37,491 nt of DNA from an uncultured Polaribacter sp. (GTDB lineage: Bacteria > Bacteroidota > Bacteroidia > Flavobacteriales > Flavobacteriaceae), in assembly GCA_913061165.1 (NCBI GenBank), contig CAJXTJ010000007.1:1-37491 (forward strand). The letters are read 5' to 3'. The translations under genes and the position numbers were made by a program. Numbering within the stretch: the first letter of the stretch is position 1; each line of letters opens with the position of its first letter. A model generated the notes under the pieces. It saw nothing but the letters and a program-made list of their open reading frames with translations. It was not told the origin of the DNA and searched no databases. Of this stretch, positions 9,825 through 21,005 are shown piece by piece.

Positions 9825-10814
9825 TTAATTCAACATTTCCCAAAGCTTATCTTTCAATTCTTGCAAACCACTTTCTTCAATAGAAGAAATAAACAATGTT
9901 GCTACACCTTTAGGAAGATCAGCCTTAATTTCTTCTTTCAACTCGTCGTCTAACATATCTGTCTTAGAAATCGCTAATAAACGCGTTTTATCTAACAATT
10001 CAGGATTGTGCTGTTTTAGCTCATTGAGCAGAATCGCGTACTCTTTGTTAATATCGTCACTATCTGCAGGAATTAAGAATAAAAGCGTAGAATTACGCTC
10101 TATATGACGTAAAAAACGGTGTCCTAATCCTTTTCCTTCTGCAGCACCTTCAATAATTCCAGGAATGTCTGCAATTACAAAAGTTTGCTGATTTCTATGT
10201 TCTACAATTCCTAAGTTGGGTTTTAGTGTTGTAAAGGCATAATCTGCAATTTTTGGTTTTGCAGATGTTAATACAGATAACAAAGTAGATTTTCCTGCAT
10301 TTGGAAAACCAACTAAACCTACATCTGCCAATAACTTTAATTCGATTCTAAACCAACCGTCTTGACCGTCTATACCAGGTTGGGCATATCGAGGTGTTTG
10401 GTTCGTAGAAGATTTAAAATTCCAGTTTCCGAGACCACCTTTTCCACCAGGTAATAATACTACTTCTTTACCATTTTCTGTAATTTCATGTAATATTTCA
10501 TCGGTATCTGCATCTCTTATAATGGTACCTAAAGGCACATCTACAAAAACATCTGCAGCATCACGACCAGTACTTCTACTTTTACTACCGGCACCACCTC
10601 CTTCAGCTCTAAAGTGTCGTTTAAATTTTAAGTGAAACAGGGTCCACATATTTTTGTCGCCACGTAAAATAATGTGACCTCCACGTCCGCCGTCACCACC
10701 GTCGGGGCCACCTTTGGTAATGTATTTTTCTCTGTGTAAATGAACAGATCCTTGTCCTCCTTTTCCAGAGGTTGCGTACACTTTTATGTAATCAACGAAG
10801 TTACCTTCTGTCAT
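9825..10814 (-). CDS. obgE: Obg family GTPase (ObgE/CgtA)
   Basis: Gly-rich Obg domain [18 protein letters not shown]1 [39 protein letters not shown]. Confidence 0.97.
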   Translation of the reverse strand: MTEGNFVDYIKVYATSGKGGQGSVHLHREKYITKGGPDGGDGGRGGHIILRGDKNMWTLFHLKFKRHFRAEGGGAGSKSRSTGRDAADVFVDVPLGTIIRDADTDEILHEITENGKEVVLLPGGKGGLGNWNFKSSTNQTPRYAQPGIDGQDGWFRIELKLLADVGLVGFPNAGKSTLLSVLTSAKPKIADYAFTTLKPNLGIVEHRNQQTFVIADIPGIIEGAAEGKGLGHRFLRHIERNSTLLFLIPADSDDINKEYAILLNELKQHNPELLDKTRLLAISKTDMLDDELKEEIKADLPKGVATLFISSIEESGLQELKDKLWEMLN

Positions 10815-10906
10815 AATTGTTGTTTGTTGTCTAATAGTTTAAATGGGTACTTATTAGTGCACGCTTTTAAATGTTATACTTAAAAAAGGTACAACTTAAG
10901 CGAGCA

Positions 10907-10934
10907 CAAAGTTACGCATTTTAAAGGGTATCAA
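10907..10934 (-). promoter_or_regulatory. Predicted obgE promoter
   Basis: CAAAGTTA (rc TAACTTTG) 10907-10914 and CAA 10932-10934; 17-nt spacing. Confidence 0.45.
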
Positions 10935-12039
10935 ATACGGTTGTAATTCTTTGTGTAATTTCTTCGATAGAACCAACGCCATTAATTCCGTAGTATTTAT
11001 CCTGAGCTTGAAAATAATCTTTTAAAATAGCAGTTTTTGTATTGTATTCGTTAAAACGATTTCTAATTTTAGCTTCATCTGTATCATCTGCTCTTCCGCT
11101 TGTTTTTCCTCTTTCTAATAAACGGGTTACCAAAATATCTTCAGATACTTCTAGAGCAACCATACCGTTAATTTGTTCTCCTTTTTCAGCTAAAAAAGTA
11201 TCTAAAGCTGCTGCCTGAGATTCTGTTCTTGGAAAGCCATCGAAGATAAATCCGTTGGAATCTGCATTTTTTTCTACTTCAGCTTTTAACATGTTAATAG
11301 TAACTTCATCAGGTACTAAATTACCTTCATCCATGTACTTTTTAGCCAATATACCTAAAGCAGTTTTATTTTTAATATTAAAACGAAACACATCTCCTGT
11401 AGAGATATGCACTAAATTATACATTTCTTTTAAAAAGGCTGCTTGCGTTCCTTTTCCTGCACCTGGAGGGCCAAATAATACAATGTTCTTCATCTTTGGT
11501 GTTGTTGATAGTTGATATATTTCTGGATAATTTCTACCCAAACCATTATAATCTAAACCGTAACCAACTATAAATTTATCTTCTATACTTTGTCCGATAT
11601 AATCTATTGGTAGTTCTTTTTTAAATACATCTGGTTTAAAAAATAAAGTAGCGACTCTTAATTGCTTTACATTTTTATCTTTAAAGATGTTGTAGATTTC
11701 TTGTAAGGTGGCACCTGTATCTATAATGTCTTCTAAAATAATGACAGTTCTACCGGTTAAATCTTCATTTATACCCACCAAATGTTTTACATTTTCTGAA
11801 GATGAGGTACCTTCATAAGAAGCTAATTTTACAAATGAAACTTCACAATCGCCATTAAATTCTCTTATGAAATCTGCTGCAAACAAGAAGCAACCATTTA
11901 AAATGCCAACAAAAATTGGAATTTCACCTTTTGGTAAATCTGCTTTTACGCTTTTTGCTAAATATTTTACAATCGTCGTAATTTTCTCCTTATTGATATA
12001 AGGTTTAAAATATAAATCTTGAAGTTTTATAATGTTCAT
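10921..12039 (-). CDS. adk: Hypoxanthine phosphoribosyltransferase - adenylate kinase fusion
   Basis: N-terminal PRTase motif VIILEDIIDTGATL; C-terminal NIVLFGPPGAGKGTQA, DGFPRT, and GRADDTDEAKIRNRF adenylate kinase motifs in one frame. ATG 12039 lies just downstream of CAAATATA (12047-12054). Confidence 0.93.
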   Translation of the reverse strand: MNIIKLQDLYFKPYINKEKITTIVKYLAKSVKADLPKGEIPIFVGILNGCFLFAADFIREFNGDCEVSFVKLASYEGTSSSENVKHLVGINEDLTGRTVIILEDIIDTGATLQEIYNIFKDKNVKQLRVATLFFKPDVFKKELPIDYIGQSIEDKFIVGYGLDYNGLGRNYPEIYQLSTTPKMKNIVLFGPPGAGKGTQAAFLKEMYNLVHISTGDVFRFNIKNKTALGILAKKYMDEGNLVPDEVTINMLKAEVEKNADSNGFIFDGFPRTESQAAALDTFLAEKGEQINGMVALEVSEDILVTRLLERGKTSGRADDTDEAKIRNRFNEYNTKTAILKDYFQAQDKYYGINGVGSIEEITQRITTVFDTL

Positions 12040-12074
12040 CAGATTGCAAATATAACTGCTATTGTTCAAATGAA

Positions 12075-12130
12075 AAAACCGTTTTCCTTGTGCTGAAGAT
12101 ATTTCAGTATCTCAAAAGGAAAACGGTTTT
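12075..12130. terminator. Intrinsic terminator downstream of secDF with nested hairpin
   Basis: Perfect 15-bp inverted repeat AAAACCGTTTTCCTT/AAGGAAAACGGTTTT (12075-12089/12116-12130) with internal CTGAA...TTCAG. Confidence 0.8.
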
Positions 12131-12147
12131 AAAATATTTTATTAGAA

Positions 12148-15100
12148 CTAGTTGTTCTTTTCTTCTTTTTTAGAAGTATCATACATAATTGGTGTTGCCA
12201 CAAATAATGATGAATACGTACCCACTGCTACACCGATAATTAGTGCAAACATAAATCCTTTAATAGAATCTCCACCAAACATGAAGATCGCTAACATTAC
12301 TAATAATGTTGTTAAAGATGTATTTATAGTTCTACCTAAGGTAGAGCTTAAAGCTTTGTCTACTACTTCGCTATATTTCCAGTTTTTATGAATTCCTGCG
12401 AATTCTCTAATTCTATCAAATATAACCACGGTATCATTTAAGGAATACCCAACAACTGTTAATATGGCGGCTATAAAAGATTGCCCGATTTCCATATCAA
12501 ATGGCATAAAGCTATACGTAATAGAGAATACACTTAATACAATTAGTACATCATGAAAAACTGCAATTACAGCTCCGATAGAAAAAGATATTTTTCTAAA
12601 ACGTAATAAAATGTATAAGAAAACTACTAGTAAAGATCCAAATACTGCATATAATGCTGATGTTTTAATATCATCGGCAATGGTTGGTTCTACTTTAATA
12701 TAACTCATTACACCAGCACCTTCTTTTTCGAAACCTGGTTTAAAGTTAGTATAAGTAGTCTCTCCTAAATATGATTTTAAACCTGTAAATAAAGCACTTT
12801 GAACTTCTTCATCTACTTGTGTTCCTTCATCATCAATTCTATAAACTGTTGTTATTTTTAACTGATTATCTGTTCCATAAGTCTTTACTTCTGGTGCAGT
12901 AACAAAAACATCTTTTAAAGATTCTGCTACTTTTGTAGGATTCATTGCTTGATCAAAACGAACGACAAATGAACGCCCTCCTTTAAAATCTACTCCTTGT
13001 TTTAATCCAATAGAGAAAATAGAAATAAGACCACCAATAATAATTGCTCCAGAAATTATGTAAGCAATTTTACGTTTCTTTAAGAATTCTACATTAATAT
13101 TCTGAAACCATCCTTTAGAGACAGCCGTGTTAAAGGTTAATTTAGTATTTTTATTTACAGCATCATCAATTAATAAACGTGTAATAAATACCGCGGTAAA
13201 TAATGAAGTTGCAATACCAATCATTAATGTTAATGCAAAACCTTTAATTGGTCCAGATCCAAAAACATATAAGATAATACCTGTTAAAAGTGTTGTAATG
13301 TTTGCATCAATAATAGCAGATAAAGCTCCTTTAACAGAAAACCCTTCTTCTACAGATTGTTTTAAACCTTTCTTTCTAAATAAGCTTTCTTTAATTCTTT
13401 CAAAAATAATTACGTTTGCATCTACAGACATACCTATGGTTAAGATAATACCGGCAATTCCAGGCAACGTTAATACTGCGTTGAAAGAGGCTAGTATACC
13501 AAATATGAATAGAATGTTTACTATTAATGCAATATCTGCAAATATACCCGCTTTACCGTAGTATAAAATCATCCAGATTAAAACTAATAAAATAGCTAAT
13601 CCAAATGAATTAATAGATGCGTCTATAGACTCTTGTCCTAAAGAGGGTCCTACAACTTCTATTTGAATAATTCTTGCAGCAGCAGGTAGTTTACCAGCTT
13701 TTAAAACGGTAGCAATATCTTCTGCTTCTGTTATTGTCATGCTACCCCCAGAGATAGATGTGCTACCACCTGTAATTGCATTGTTTACTGTTGGTGCAGT
13801 ATAGACATTGTCATCTAATACAACAGCAATAAATTTATTTTTTTGAGCAGCCAAGTCAGTAGTTAATTTTGCCCAAGCCTTTGATGCACCACTATTCATA
13901 GTCATGCTTACTTCAGGTTTGTTTAACTGGCTAAATACTTGGGATGCATCTAAAATAACATCACCTTCTAAAGGAGCTATGTCATTTCTGTTCGATTTTA
14001 TTGCATATAATGCTACTAAATCATTTGCTTCGAAATCTTCATCAGTATTTTCAGTTTCTGACTGTGTCGAAAACGATTTATAATCCCATAAGAATTTTAC
14101 ATAACGCAATTCATTAGGAAGTAGGTCTCTAATTTCTTTGCTGTTTAGTAAGCTATTTACATTGGCAGTGTCTAAAACTTTTGCATATCCAATTGTAGAA
14201 CTTAATTGCGCTTGCATTGGACTTAAATAAGAGAATAACATTTTTTGATCTACTTGCGTAGAATCAGCAGATGTTCCTAATAAATCGTCAATATCATCTT
14301 TTTCAACAACTGTTTCAACTTTTTCTGTTACAGACGTGTCTTTTAATAATTCTATAGATTTTGCATTTGCAACAGATAAGTATTGAATTACTTCTGCATT
14401 AGAATATACTTCCCAAAATTGTAATTCTGCTTTACTAGTTATCAATGTTGTTACACGCTCGATATCTTTAGCTCCTGGTAATTCAATTTGAATTCTACCA
14501 GAGTTTCCAATTCTTTGAATGTTAGGAGAAGCTACTCCAAATTTGTCTATTCTACTTCTTAGTACTTCAAAAGCAGTACCAATAGAGCTGTTAATTTCTT
14601 GTTGTAAAGTTTCTTTAACTGAAATATTATCTTCATTAAAAGAAATTTTATCACTTAAAGCTTTGGTTCCAAAAATAGCAGGATCGCTTAATTTTGTATC
14701 ACCAGCAATCAATTCAAATTCTTGAAAGAATAAATCTAAATAATTAGAGTTACTACTTTTTTGTTTTGCTTCTGCAGTTACTAAGGCTTGGTTAAAAGCT
14801 TCGTTTTTAGAATCGTTAGATAAATTCTTTAAAACTTCTTTTACAGAAACTTGTAAGATAGCATTTACACCACCTTTTAAATCAAGACCAAGATTTATTT
14901 CTTTTTCTCTAATATCATTATACGTGTATTGTGCAACACCTACATTGATAATTTCTTTGTTTGCAATACTGTCTAAGTATTTTTTCTCAGCAACAGCTTT
15001 CTTTCTTGCATCATTATCTGTTACCGTTCTTTCTGCATATACTTTAGCATCATCTTCTACTTTATTGGCAAAAAATGTGAATGATAATTGATATAAACTC

Positions 15101-15150
15101 ACTAATCCGAAAAGGATTGCGAATACTTTAATAAGTCCTTTGTTTTGCAT
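12148..15150 (-). CDS. secDF: Protein translocase subunit SecDF (fusion)
   Basis: GLDLKGGVNAILQV, GMSVDANVIIFERIKE (SecD) and GLKQGVDFKGGRSFVVRF, VVGYSLNDTVVIFDRIRE (SecF) in one 1000-aa ORF. Confidence 0.97.
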   Translation of the reverse strand: MQNKGLIKVFAILFGLVSLYQLSFTFFANKVEDDAKVYAERTVTDNDARKKAVAEKKYLDSIANKEIINVGVAQYTYNDIREKEINLGLDLKGGVNAILQVSVKEVLKNLSNDSKNEAFNQALVTAEAKQKSSNSNYLDLFFQEFELIAGDTKLSDPAIFGTKALSDKISFNEDNISVKETLQQEINSSIGTAFEVLRSRIDKFGVASPNIQRIGNSGRIQIELPGAKDIERVTTLITSKAELQFWEVYSNAEVIQYLSVANAKSIELLKDTSVTEKVETVVEKDDIDDLLGTSADSTQVDQKMLFSYLSPMQAQLSSTIGYAKVLDTANVNSLLNSKEIRDLLPNELRYVKFLWDYKSFSTQSETENTDEDFEANDLVALYAIKSNRNDIAPLEGDVILDASQVFSQLNKPEVSMTMNSGASKAWAKLTTDLAAQKNKFIAVVLDDNVYTAPTVNNAITGGSTSISGGSMTITEAEDIATVLKAGKLPAAARIIQIEVVGPSLGQESIDASINSFGLAILLVLIWMILYYGKAGIFADIALIVNILFIFGILASFNAVLTLPGIAGIILTIGMSVDANVIIFERIKESLFRKKGLKQSVEEGFSVKGALSAIIDANITTLLTGIILYVFGSGPIKGFALTLMIGIATSLFTAVFITRLLIDDAVNKNTKLTFNTAVSKGWFQNINVEFLKKRKIAYIISGAIIIGGLISIFSIGLKQGVDFKGGRSFVVRFDQAMNPTKVAESLKDVFVTAPEVKTYGTDNQLKITTVYRIDDEGTQVDEEVQSALFTGLKSYLGETTYTNFKPGFEKEGAGVMSYIKVEPTIADDIKTSALYAVFGSLLVVFLYILLRFRKISFSIGAVIAVFHDVLIVLSVFSITYSFMPFDMEIGQSFIAAILTVVGYSLNDTVVIFDRIREFAGIHKNWKYSEVVDKALSSTLGRTINTSLTTLLVMLAIFMFGGDSIKGFMFALIIGVAVGTYSSLFVATPIMYDTSKKEEKNN

Positions 15151-15190
15151 CTTCTATTTTTTTGGTCGACTTTCTTTTTTTTAAAACGAG

Positions 15191-15221
15191 CAAATATAGT
15201 ATTTCAATGTAGTCTAAACAA
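15191..15221 (-). promoter_or_regulatory. Predicted secDF promoter
   Basis: CAAATATA (rc TATATTTG) 15191-15198 and CAA 15219-15221; 20-nt spacing. Confidence 0.55.
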
Positions 15222-15403
15222 TTATTTAACCATATTTGTGTAGGTGTTTCCGACTATTTTTTAGTATAATTTGATTATTGTTATTTTTAAGTATTGAAAA
15301 TGTGATTGTTAAATACCGTAAACTTACTTTTTTATATTGTATTTTCTTTATAAATTCCAATTAAATCTTGCAATAGTTAAGCTTTATTTTAAAAATATAG
15401 GAC

Positions 15404-15435
15404 AAAAAAAATCCAGCATTCACCGGATTTTTAAT
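15404..15435 (-). terminator. Intrinsic terminator downstream of mdh
   Basis: AAAAATCC...GGATTTTT hairpin with flanking A/T tracts. Confidence 0.65.
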
Positions 15436-15457
15436 ATTTATAATTAGAAATAATAGA

Positions 15458-16384
15458 CTATAATTCTAACAATGCGTTTGTTTTAGAAACTCCAATTGCA
15501 GATTCTTGCAAGTGTGCTTTTTCGGCATCGCTTAAATTAATTTCAACAATACTTTCAATTCCGTTTTTACCTAAAACAACAGGAACTCCAATACACAAAT
15601 CATTTAAACCATATTCACCTTCCAATAAAGAAGAGCAAGGGAAAATCTTTTTAGTATTACAAGCAATTGCTTGCACCATTCCGCTAACTGCAGCACCGGG
15701 AGCATACCAAGCAGATGTACCTAGCAAACCGGTTAAGGTTGCGCCACCAACTTTAGTATCTTGTAATACTTGTTCTAATCTTTCTTCAGAAATAAATTCT
15801 GAAACGGGAATAGAGTTTCTTGTAGCTAATCTTGTTAAAGGCACCATTCCTTTATCAGAATGCCCACCAATTACCATTCCATCAACATCAGAAATAGGTG
15901 CACCTAAAGCTTCTGCTAATCTGTATTTAAAACGTGCAGAATCTAAAGCTCCACCCATTCCAATAATTTTATTTTTGGGAAGACCTGTAGTTTTATGCAC
16001 TAAATAAGTCATTGTATCCATCGGATTAGAAACAACAATAATAATTGTTTCTGGAGAATGCTCAATTAAACTAGCAGAAACCATTTTTACAATACCGGCA
16101 TTAATACCAATTAATTCCTCTCTCGTCATTCCAGGTTTTCTAGGAATACCAGATGTAATTACACAAATATCAGAATTTGATGTTTTAGAATAGTCGTTTG
16201 TACTTCCTGTAATTTTGGTATCAAAATTATTTAAAGAAGCTGTTTGCATTAAATCCATTGCTTTGCCCTCTGCAAAACCTTCTTTAATGTCTAAGATTAC
16301 AACTTCAGAAGCGAAATCTTTAATAGCAATGTATTCTGCACAACTAGCACCTACGGCACCAGCACCAACAACTGTAACTTTCAT
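15458..16384 (-). CDS. mdh: Malate dehydrogenase (LDH-like NAD-dependent type)
   Basis: MKVTVVGAGAVGASCAEYIA, VSNPMDTMTYL, IGMGGALDSARF, and IGGHSDKGMVPL. ATG 16384 is the natural start; ORF-track extension lacks homology features. Confidence 0.95.
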   Translation of the reverse strand: MKVTVVGAGAVGASCAEYIAIKDFASEVVILDIKEGFAEGKAMDLMQTASLNNFDTKITGSTNDYSKTSNSDICVITSGIPRKPGMTREELIGINAGIVKMVSASLIEHSPETIIIVVSNPMDTMTYLVHKTTGLPKNKIIGMGGALDSARFKYRLAEALGAPISDVDGMVIGGHSDKGMVPLTRLATRNSIPVSEFISEERLEQVLQDTKVGGATLTGLLGTSAWYAPGAAVSGMVQAIACNTKKIFPCSSLLEGEYGLNDLCIGVPVVLGKNGIESIVEINLSDAEKAHLQESAIGVSKTNALLEL

Positions 16385-16556
16385 ATAAATAATATTTAAT
16401 TGTGTTAAATTATAATGCAAAAATAAGGTAAATATTTCAAAATTATTGTTAATAGAAACTAAAAAAAAGAGAATATTAGATACTATATTTTTCAACTGAA
16501 AAAACATTCTATATATTTGTATTTGATAAATTTAATAATTGAAAAACAAAAAAATT

Positions 16557-17054
16557 ATGAAAAATTTTAAATTAGTAAAAACAGTAATTTTACTTTTTGC
16601 AGTGCTTGCTTTTAGTAATTGTGAAGAGAACGGAGCGATACAATTTGTTGTTAAAGATAGTTTTCCAACTCCTATAGCCGTTTTAGGCTTAAAGGGTCAG
16701 TCATTTTATTCTAAAGAGGGTACAGCTGATATCTCAGGATTATTAGATAATAGAACTGCATTTGTTGAAGCAAACATTGAGTCTGTTCTATTAAAATTAG
16801 AAAATTATGATGGTACCTCTATTATAGGTAGCATAAAATTAACAGCAAATGAAATTGTTTTGTTAGATGAAGATGTAATATTAACTTCACTTGATTCAGA
16901 TCCTATCGCAATTCCTGAAAATTTAGGGGGTATTCTAGATGCTATAAATTCAGGTACATTAACAATTTCTTTAGAAGGCAGCACAGAGCAACCAATTGAA
17001 GATGACGATTTTATTATAGTAATTACTCCTATGGTAACTGGTACCGTTGAGTAA
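16557..17054 (+). CDS. Hypothetical lipoprotein
   Basis: MKNFKLVKTVILLFAVLAFSNC lipoprotein signal; TATATTTG at 16512-16519 upstream. Confidence 0.7.
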   Translation: MKNFKLVKTVILLFAVLAFSNCEENGAIQFVVKDSFPTPIAVLGLKGQSFYSKEGTADISGLLDNRTAFVEANIESVLLKLENYDGTSIIGSIKLTANEIVLLDEDVILTSLDSDPIAIPENLGGILDAINSGTLTISLEGSTEQPIEDDDFIIVITPMVTGTVE

Positions 17055-17098
17055 TAAGATTTTTTTGAATAAATTTCATTAACTTAAATTTTTTGAAT

Positions 17099-18097
17099 AT
17101 GAAAAAAATAACAATATTAGTATTCGTGCTATTTAGCATGGTTTCATACGCGCAAATAGATTTAGAATCAATTTTAGAGGGTGGTGTAGCAGATGCACAA
17201 ACTTTTTTAAAAGGATATATAGAACCAGCACCAACTGGATTTGGATACGGTGTAAATGGTGGTTGGTATACTACTGCTAAAACCCATAAATTATTTGGTT
17301 TCGATATCGCAGTGATCGCAAATCTATCTATGGTCCCTAGTAGTTCAGAGACTTTTACATTTGACAATGCAGATTATCAAAACATACAATTAGATGATAA
17401 TAGCATATCTTCTGCTGAATTGCCAACATTATTTGGTTCTCAAAAATTAGCAGATAGACCTTTATTAGAGTTTTCGGATGATGATGGGAATACAATTTCA
17501 TCATCAACATTGCCCGGTTCAGGATTAGAACAGGCTATCGGTTTTAATGCCGTACCTTCTGCAATGGTTCAGTTAGGAATTGGTCTTTGGAAAAATACAG
17601 ATCTAAAGGTTCGATTCGTTCCTAAACAATCTGCACCAGAATATGAGTTCTCAACATTTGGTGTCGGAATTCAACATGATTTAAAACAATGGATTCCTTT
17701 TGTAAGAAGATTGCCATTTGATGTTTCTGCCTTAGTTGCTTGGAATGATGTAAAGTCCAAGGCTTTTTTAGATGTTAAAAATGAACCAACTCAAGCATTA
17801 GAATTCAATACCAAGACATTTTTATTTCAAATTTTAGCGTCCAAAAAATTGTCTATCTTAACTTTATACGGGGGTATTGGTTCTTCTTCTTTTGATTCTG
17901 ATGTAAATGTTATAGGAACATATATAACGAGTCAAGACTCAGAGTTTATAGATCCAATAAGTTTAAATTATACAGGTAGTTCTTTTAGGGCTAATGCAGG
18001 TTTTTCCATAAAGGTTATTGGTATAAATTTAAGTGCAGATTATACAGTGCAAGAGTTTAATACTTTGAGTGTAACTGCAGGATTTAGTATTAGGTAA
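17099..18097 (+). CDS. Secreted/outer-membrane beta-barrel-like protein (DUF6588-like)
   Basis: Signal peptide MKKITILVFVLFSMVSYAQ; alternating beta-rich sequence ending in SVTAGFSIR; TTG start at 17093 replaced by ATG 17099. Confidence 0.65.
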   Translation: MKKITILVFVLFSMVSYAQIDLESILEGGVADAQTFLKGYIEPAPTGFGYGVNGGWYTTAKTHKLFGFDIAVIANLSMVPSSSETFTFDNADYQNIQLDDNSISSAELPTLFGSQKLADRPLLEFSDDDGNTISSSTLPGSGLEQAIGFNAVPSAMVQLGIGLWKNTDLKVRFVPKQSAPEYEFSTFGVGIQHDLKQWIPFVRRLPFDVSALVAWNDVKSKAFLDVKNEPTQALEFNTKTFLFQILASKKLSILTLYGGIGSSSFDSDVNVIGTYITSQDSEFIDPISLNYTGSSFRANAGFSIKVIGINLSADYTVQEFNTLSVTAGFSIR

Positions 18098-18112
18098 GCT
18101 TTATCGTAGTTT

Positions 18113-18152
18113 TAAAAAAAAAGAGAGGAATTAAATTCCTCTCTTTTTTTTT
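18113..18152. terminator. Bidirectional intrinsic terminator between convergent genes
   Basis: AAAAAGAGAGGAATT/AATTCCTCTCTTTTT perfect inverted repeat. Confidence 0.9.
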
Positions 18153-18179
18153 AAAAACTATATTTAAATGAATTATTTA

Positions 18180-20177
<1,998 letters not shown>

Positions 20178-20570
20178 TCAGACTCAAATTTACAATTTTT
20201 AAAATCCATTTAAAAGCTTTTTAGTTATTTTGGTCTAAAACTATTAACATTTGTTAATTTCTTAAAAATGCTTTAAAACGTCTAAAAACATCTTTAAAGT
20301 CAATTTAAATACTTTTTAATTCAATCTAAAATAAGAATTACTTTTTAAGGTCTTAAATCTTTTATTTCTGACATTAAGTTTCATGAAATTGGTTAAAAGA
20401 ATACTAGTTATCTCTTATTGAGTGCATAAATAATTAATAATTCATAATTTTTAGATTCACTTATATTGTTGAATAGATATGATTATGAGTTTATTTTGTT
20501 TTATTACTAATTAATTATCAATATTTTGTAGATAATTCAAAGGTTATATAAAATCATAGAAAAGAGGTTT

Positions 20571-20597
20571 TTGAACCATTTTTTCTATATATATTTG
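20571..20597 (+). promoter_or_regulatory. Predicted promoter of the gat-aspS operon and its leader
   Basis: TTG 20571-20573 and TATATTTG 20590-20597, upstream of the leader ORF. Confidence 0.5.
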
Positions 20598-20614
20598 CTC
20601 GTAATCTATTTATA

Positions 20615-20662
20615 ATGAGAATCAACAATAACAATCGTAATTTTAATAATCCTAATTTATAG
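20615..20662 (+). CDS. Asn-rich leader peptide (MRINNNNRNFNNPNL), 8 of 15 residues Asn
   Basis: atg aga atc aac aat aac aat cgt aat ttt aat aat cct aat tta tag, directly upstream of alternative antiterminator/terminator structures. Confidence 0.8.
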   Translation: MRINNNNRNFNNPNL

Positions 20663-20722
20663 GACGGAAGGTTGTTGTTTAAATATATAAAAAGCCTTCC
20701 AAAATTTGGAAGGCTTTTTTTT
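20624..20722 (+). promoter_or_regulatory. Predicted ribosome-mediated transcription attenuator (Asn codons; alternative helices)
   Basis: Helix 1:2 AACAAUAAC (20624-20632)/GUUGUUGUU (20671-20679), 9 bp with one GU; antiterminator GGAAGGUU (20666-20673)/AAGCCUUCC region (20693-20700); terminator AAAAAGCCTTCC/GGAAGGCTTTTT (20689-20719). Confidence 0.75.
20688..20722 (+). terminator. Attenuator terminator about 20 nt upstream of the first operon gene
   Basis: AAAAAGCCTTCC AAAATTT GGAAGGCTTTTTTTT. Confidence 0.88.
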
Positions 20723-20740
20723 GAATCAAAAATTAAAGAC

Positions 20741-21004
20741 ATGAGTAAAATAATGACGGTAGACATTTTGTCTAGTATTAAAGGAGCGAAGCCATCTGAT
20801 TCGGTAAACCAATTATTTGATGTAATTAAAAACGCAAATAAGAATACTGCTCTAAATACAGTTCTTGCGAATGTTTTGTCTTTAGATGATTTAAGACCAG
20901 ATGAGGTAGTTGAGAGTTCTGCAATTGAAAAGCAAATTATAAAAGAGAACTTTCCAAGAGAGAAAAATGGTTTTTTAGTAGTTGCTAAAGTGATAGAAGA
21001 TTAA
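20741..21004 (+). CDS. Small protein with GatC-like C-terminus (putative divergent GatC)
   Basis: 87 aa from ATG 20741; ...LRPDEVVESSAIEKQIIKENFPREKNGFLVVAKVIED resembles the GatC C-terminal R-x-DEV...NxP...GFxxVxKVIE pattern; 1 nt from gatA. Confidence 0.6.
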   Translation: MSKIMTVDILSSIKGAKPSDSVNQLFDVIKNANKNTALNTVLANVLSLDDLRPDEVVESSAIEKQIIKENFPREKNGFLVVAKVIED

Positions 21005-21005
21005 T

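Noticed and set aside
13127-13561. Plus-strand ORF of 144 aa inside secDF
   Set aside because: Shadow ORF antisense to conserved SecD/SecF motifs.
17029-17367. Minus-strand ORF of 112 aa
   Set aside because: Antisense to the signal peptide and start of the 17099-18097 CDS, which has better coding features.
20688-20722. Hairpin as an ordinary gene-end terminator
   Set aside because: No gene ends there on the + strand and gyrB is transcribed away from it, so it belongs to the leader of the downstream operon.
20554-20766. Minus-strand ORF of 70 aa
   Set aside because: Antisense to the Asn leader and terminator hairpin; low-complexity Leu/Ile sequence with no recognisable domain.
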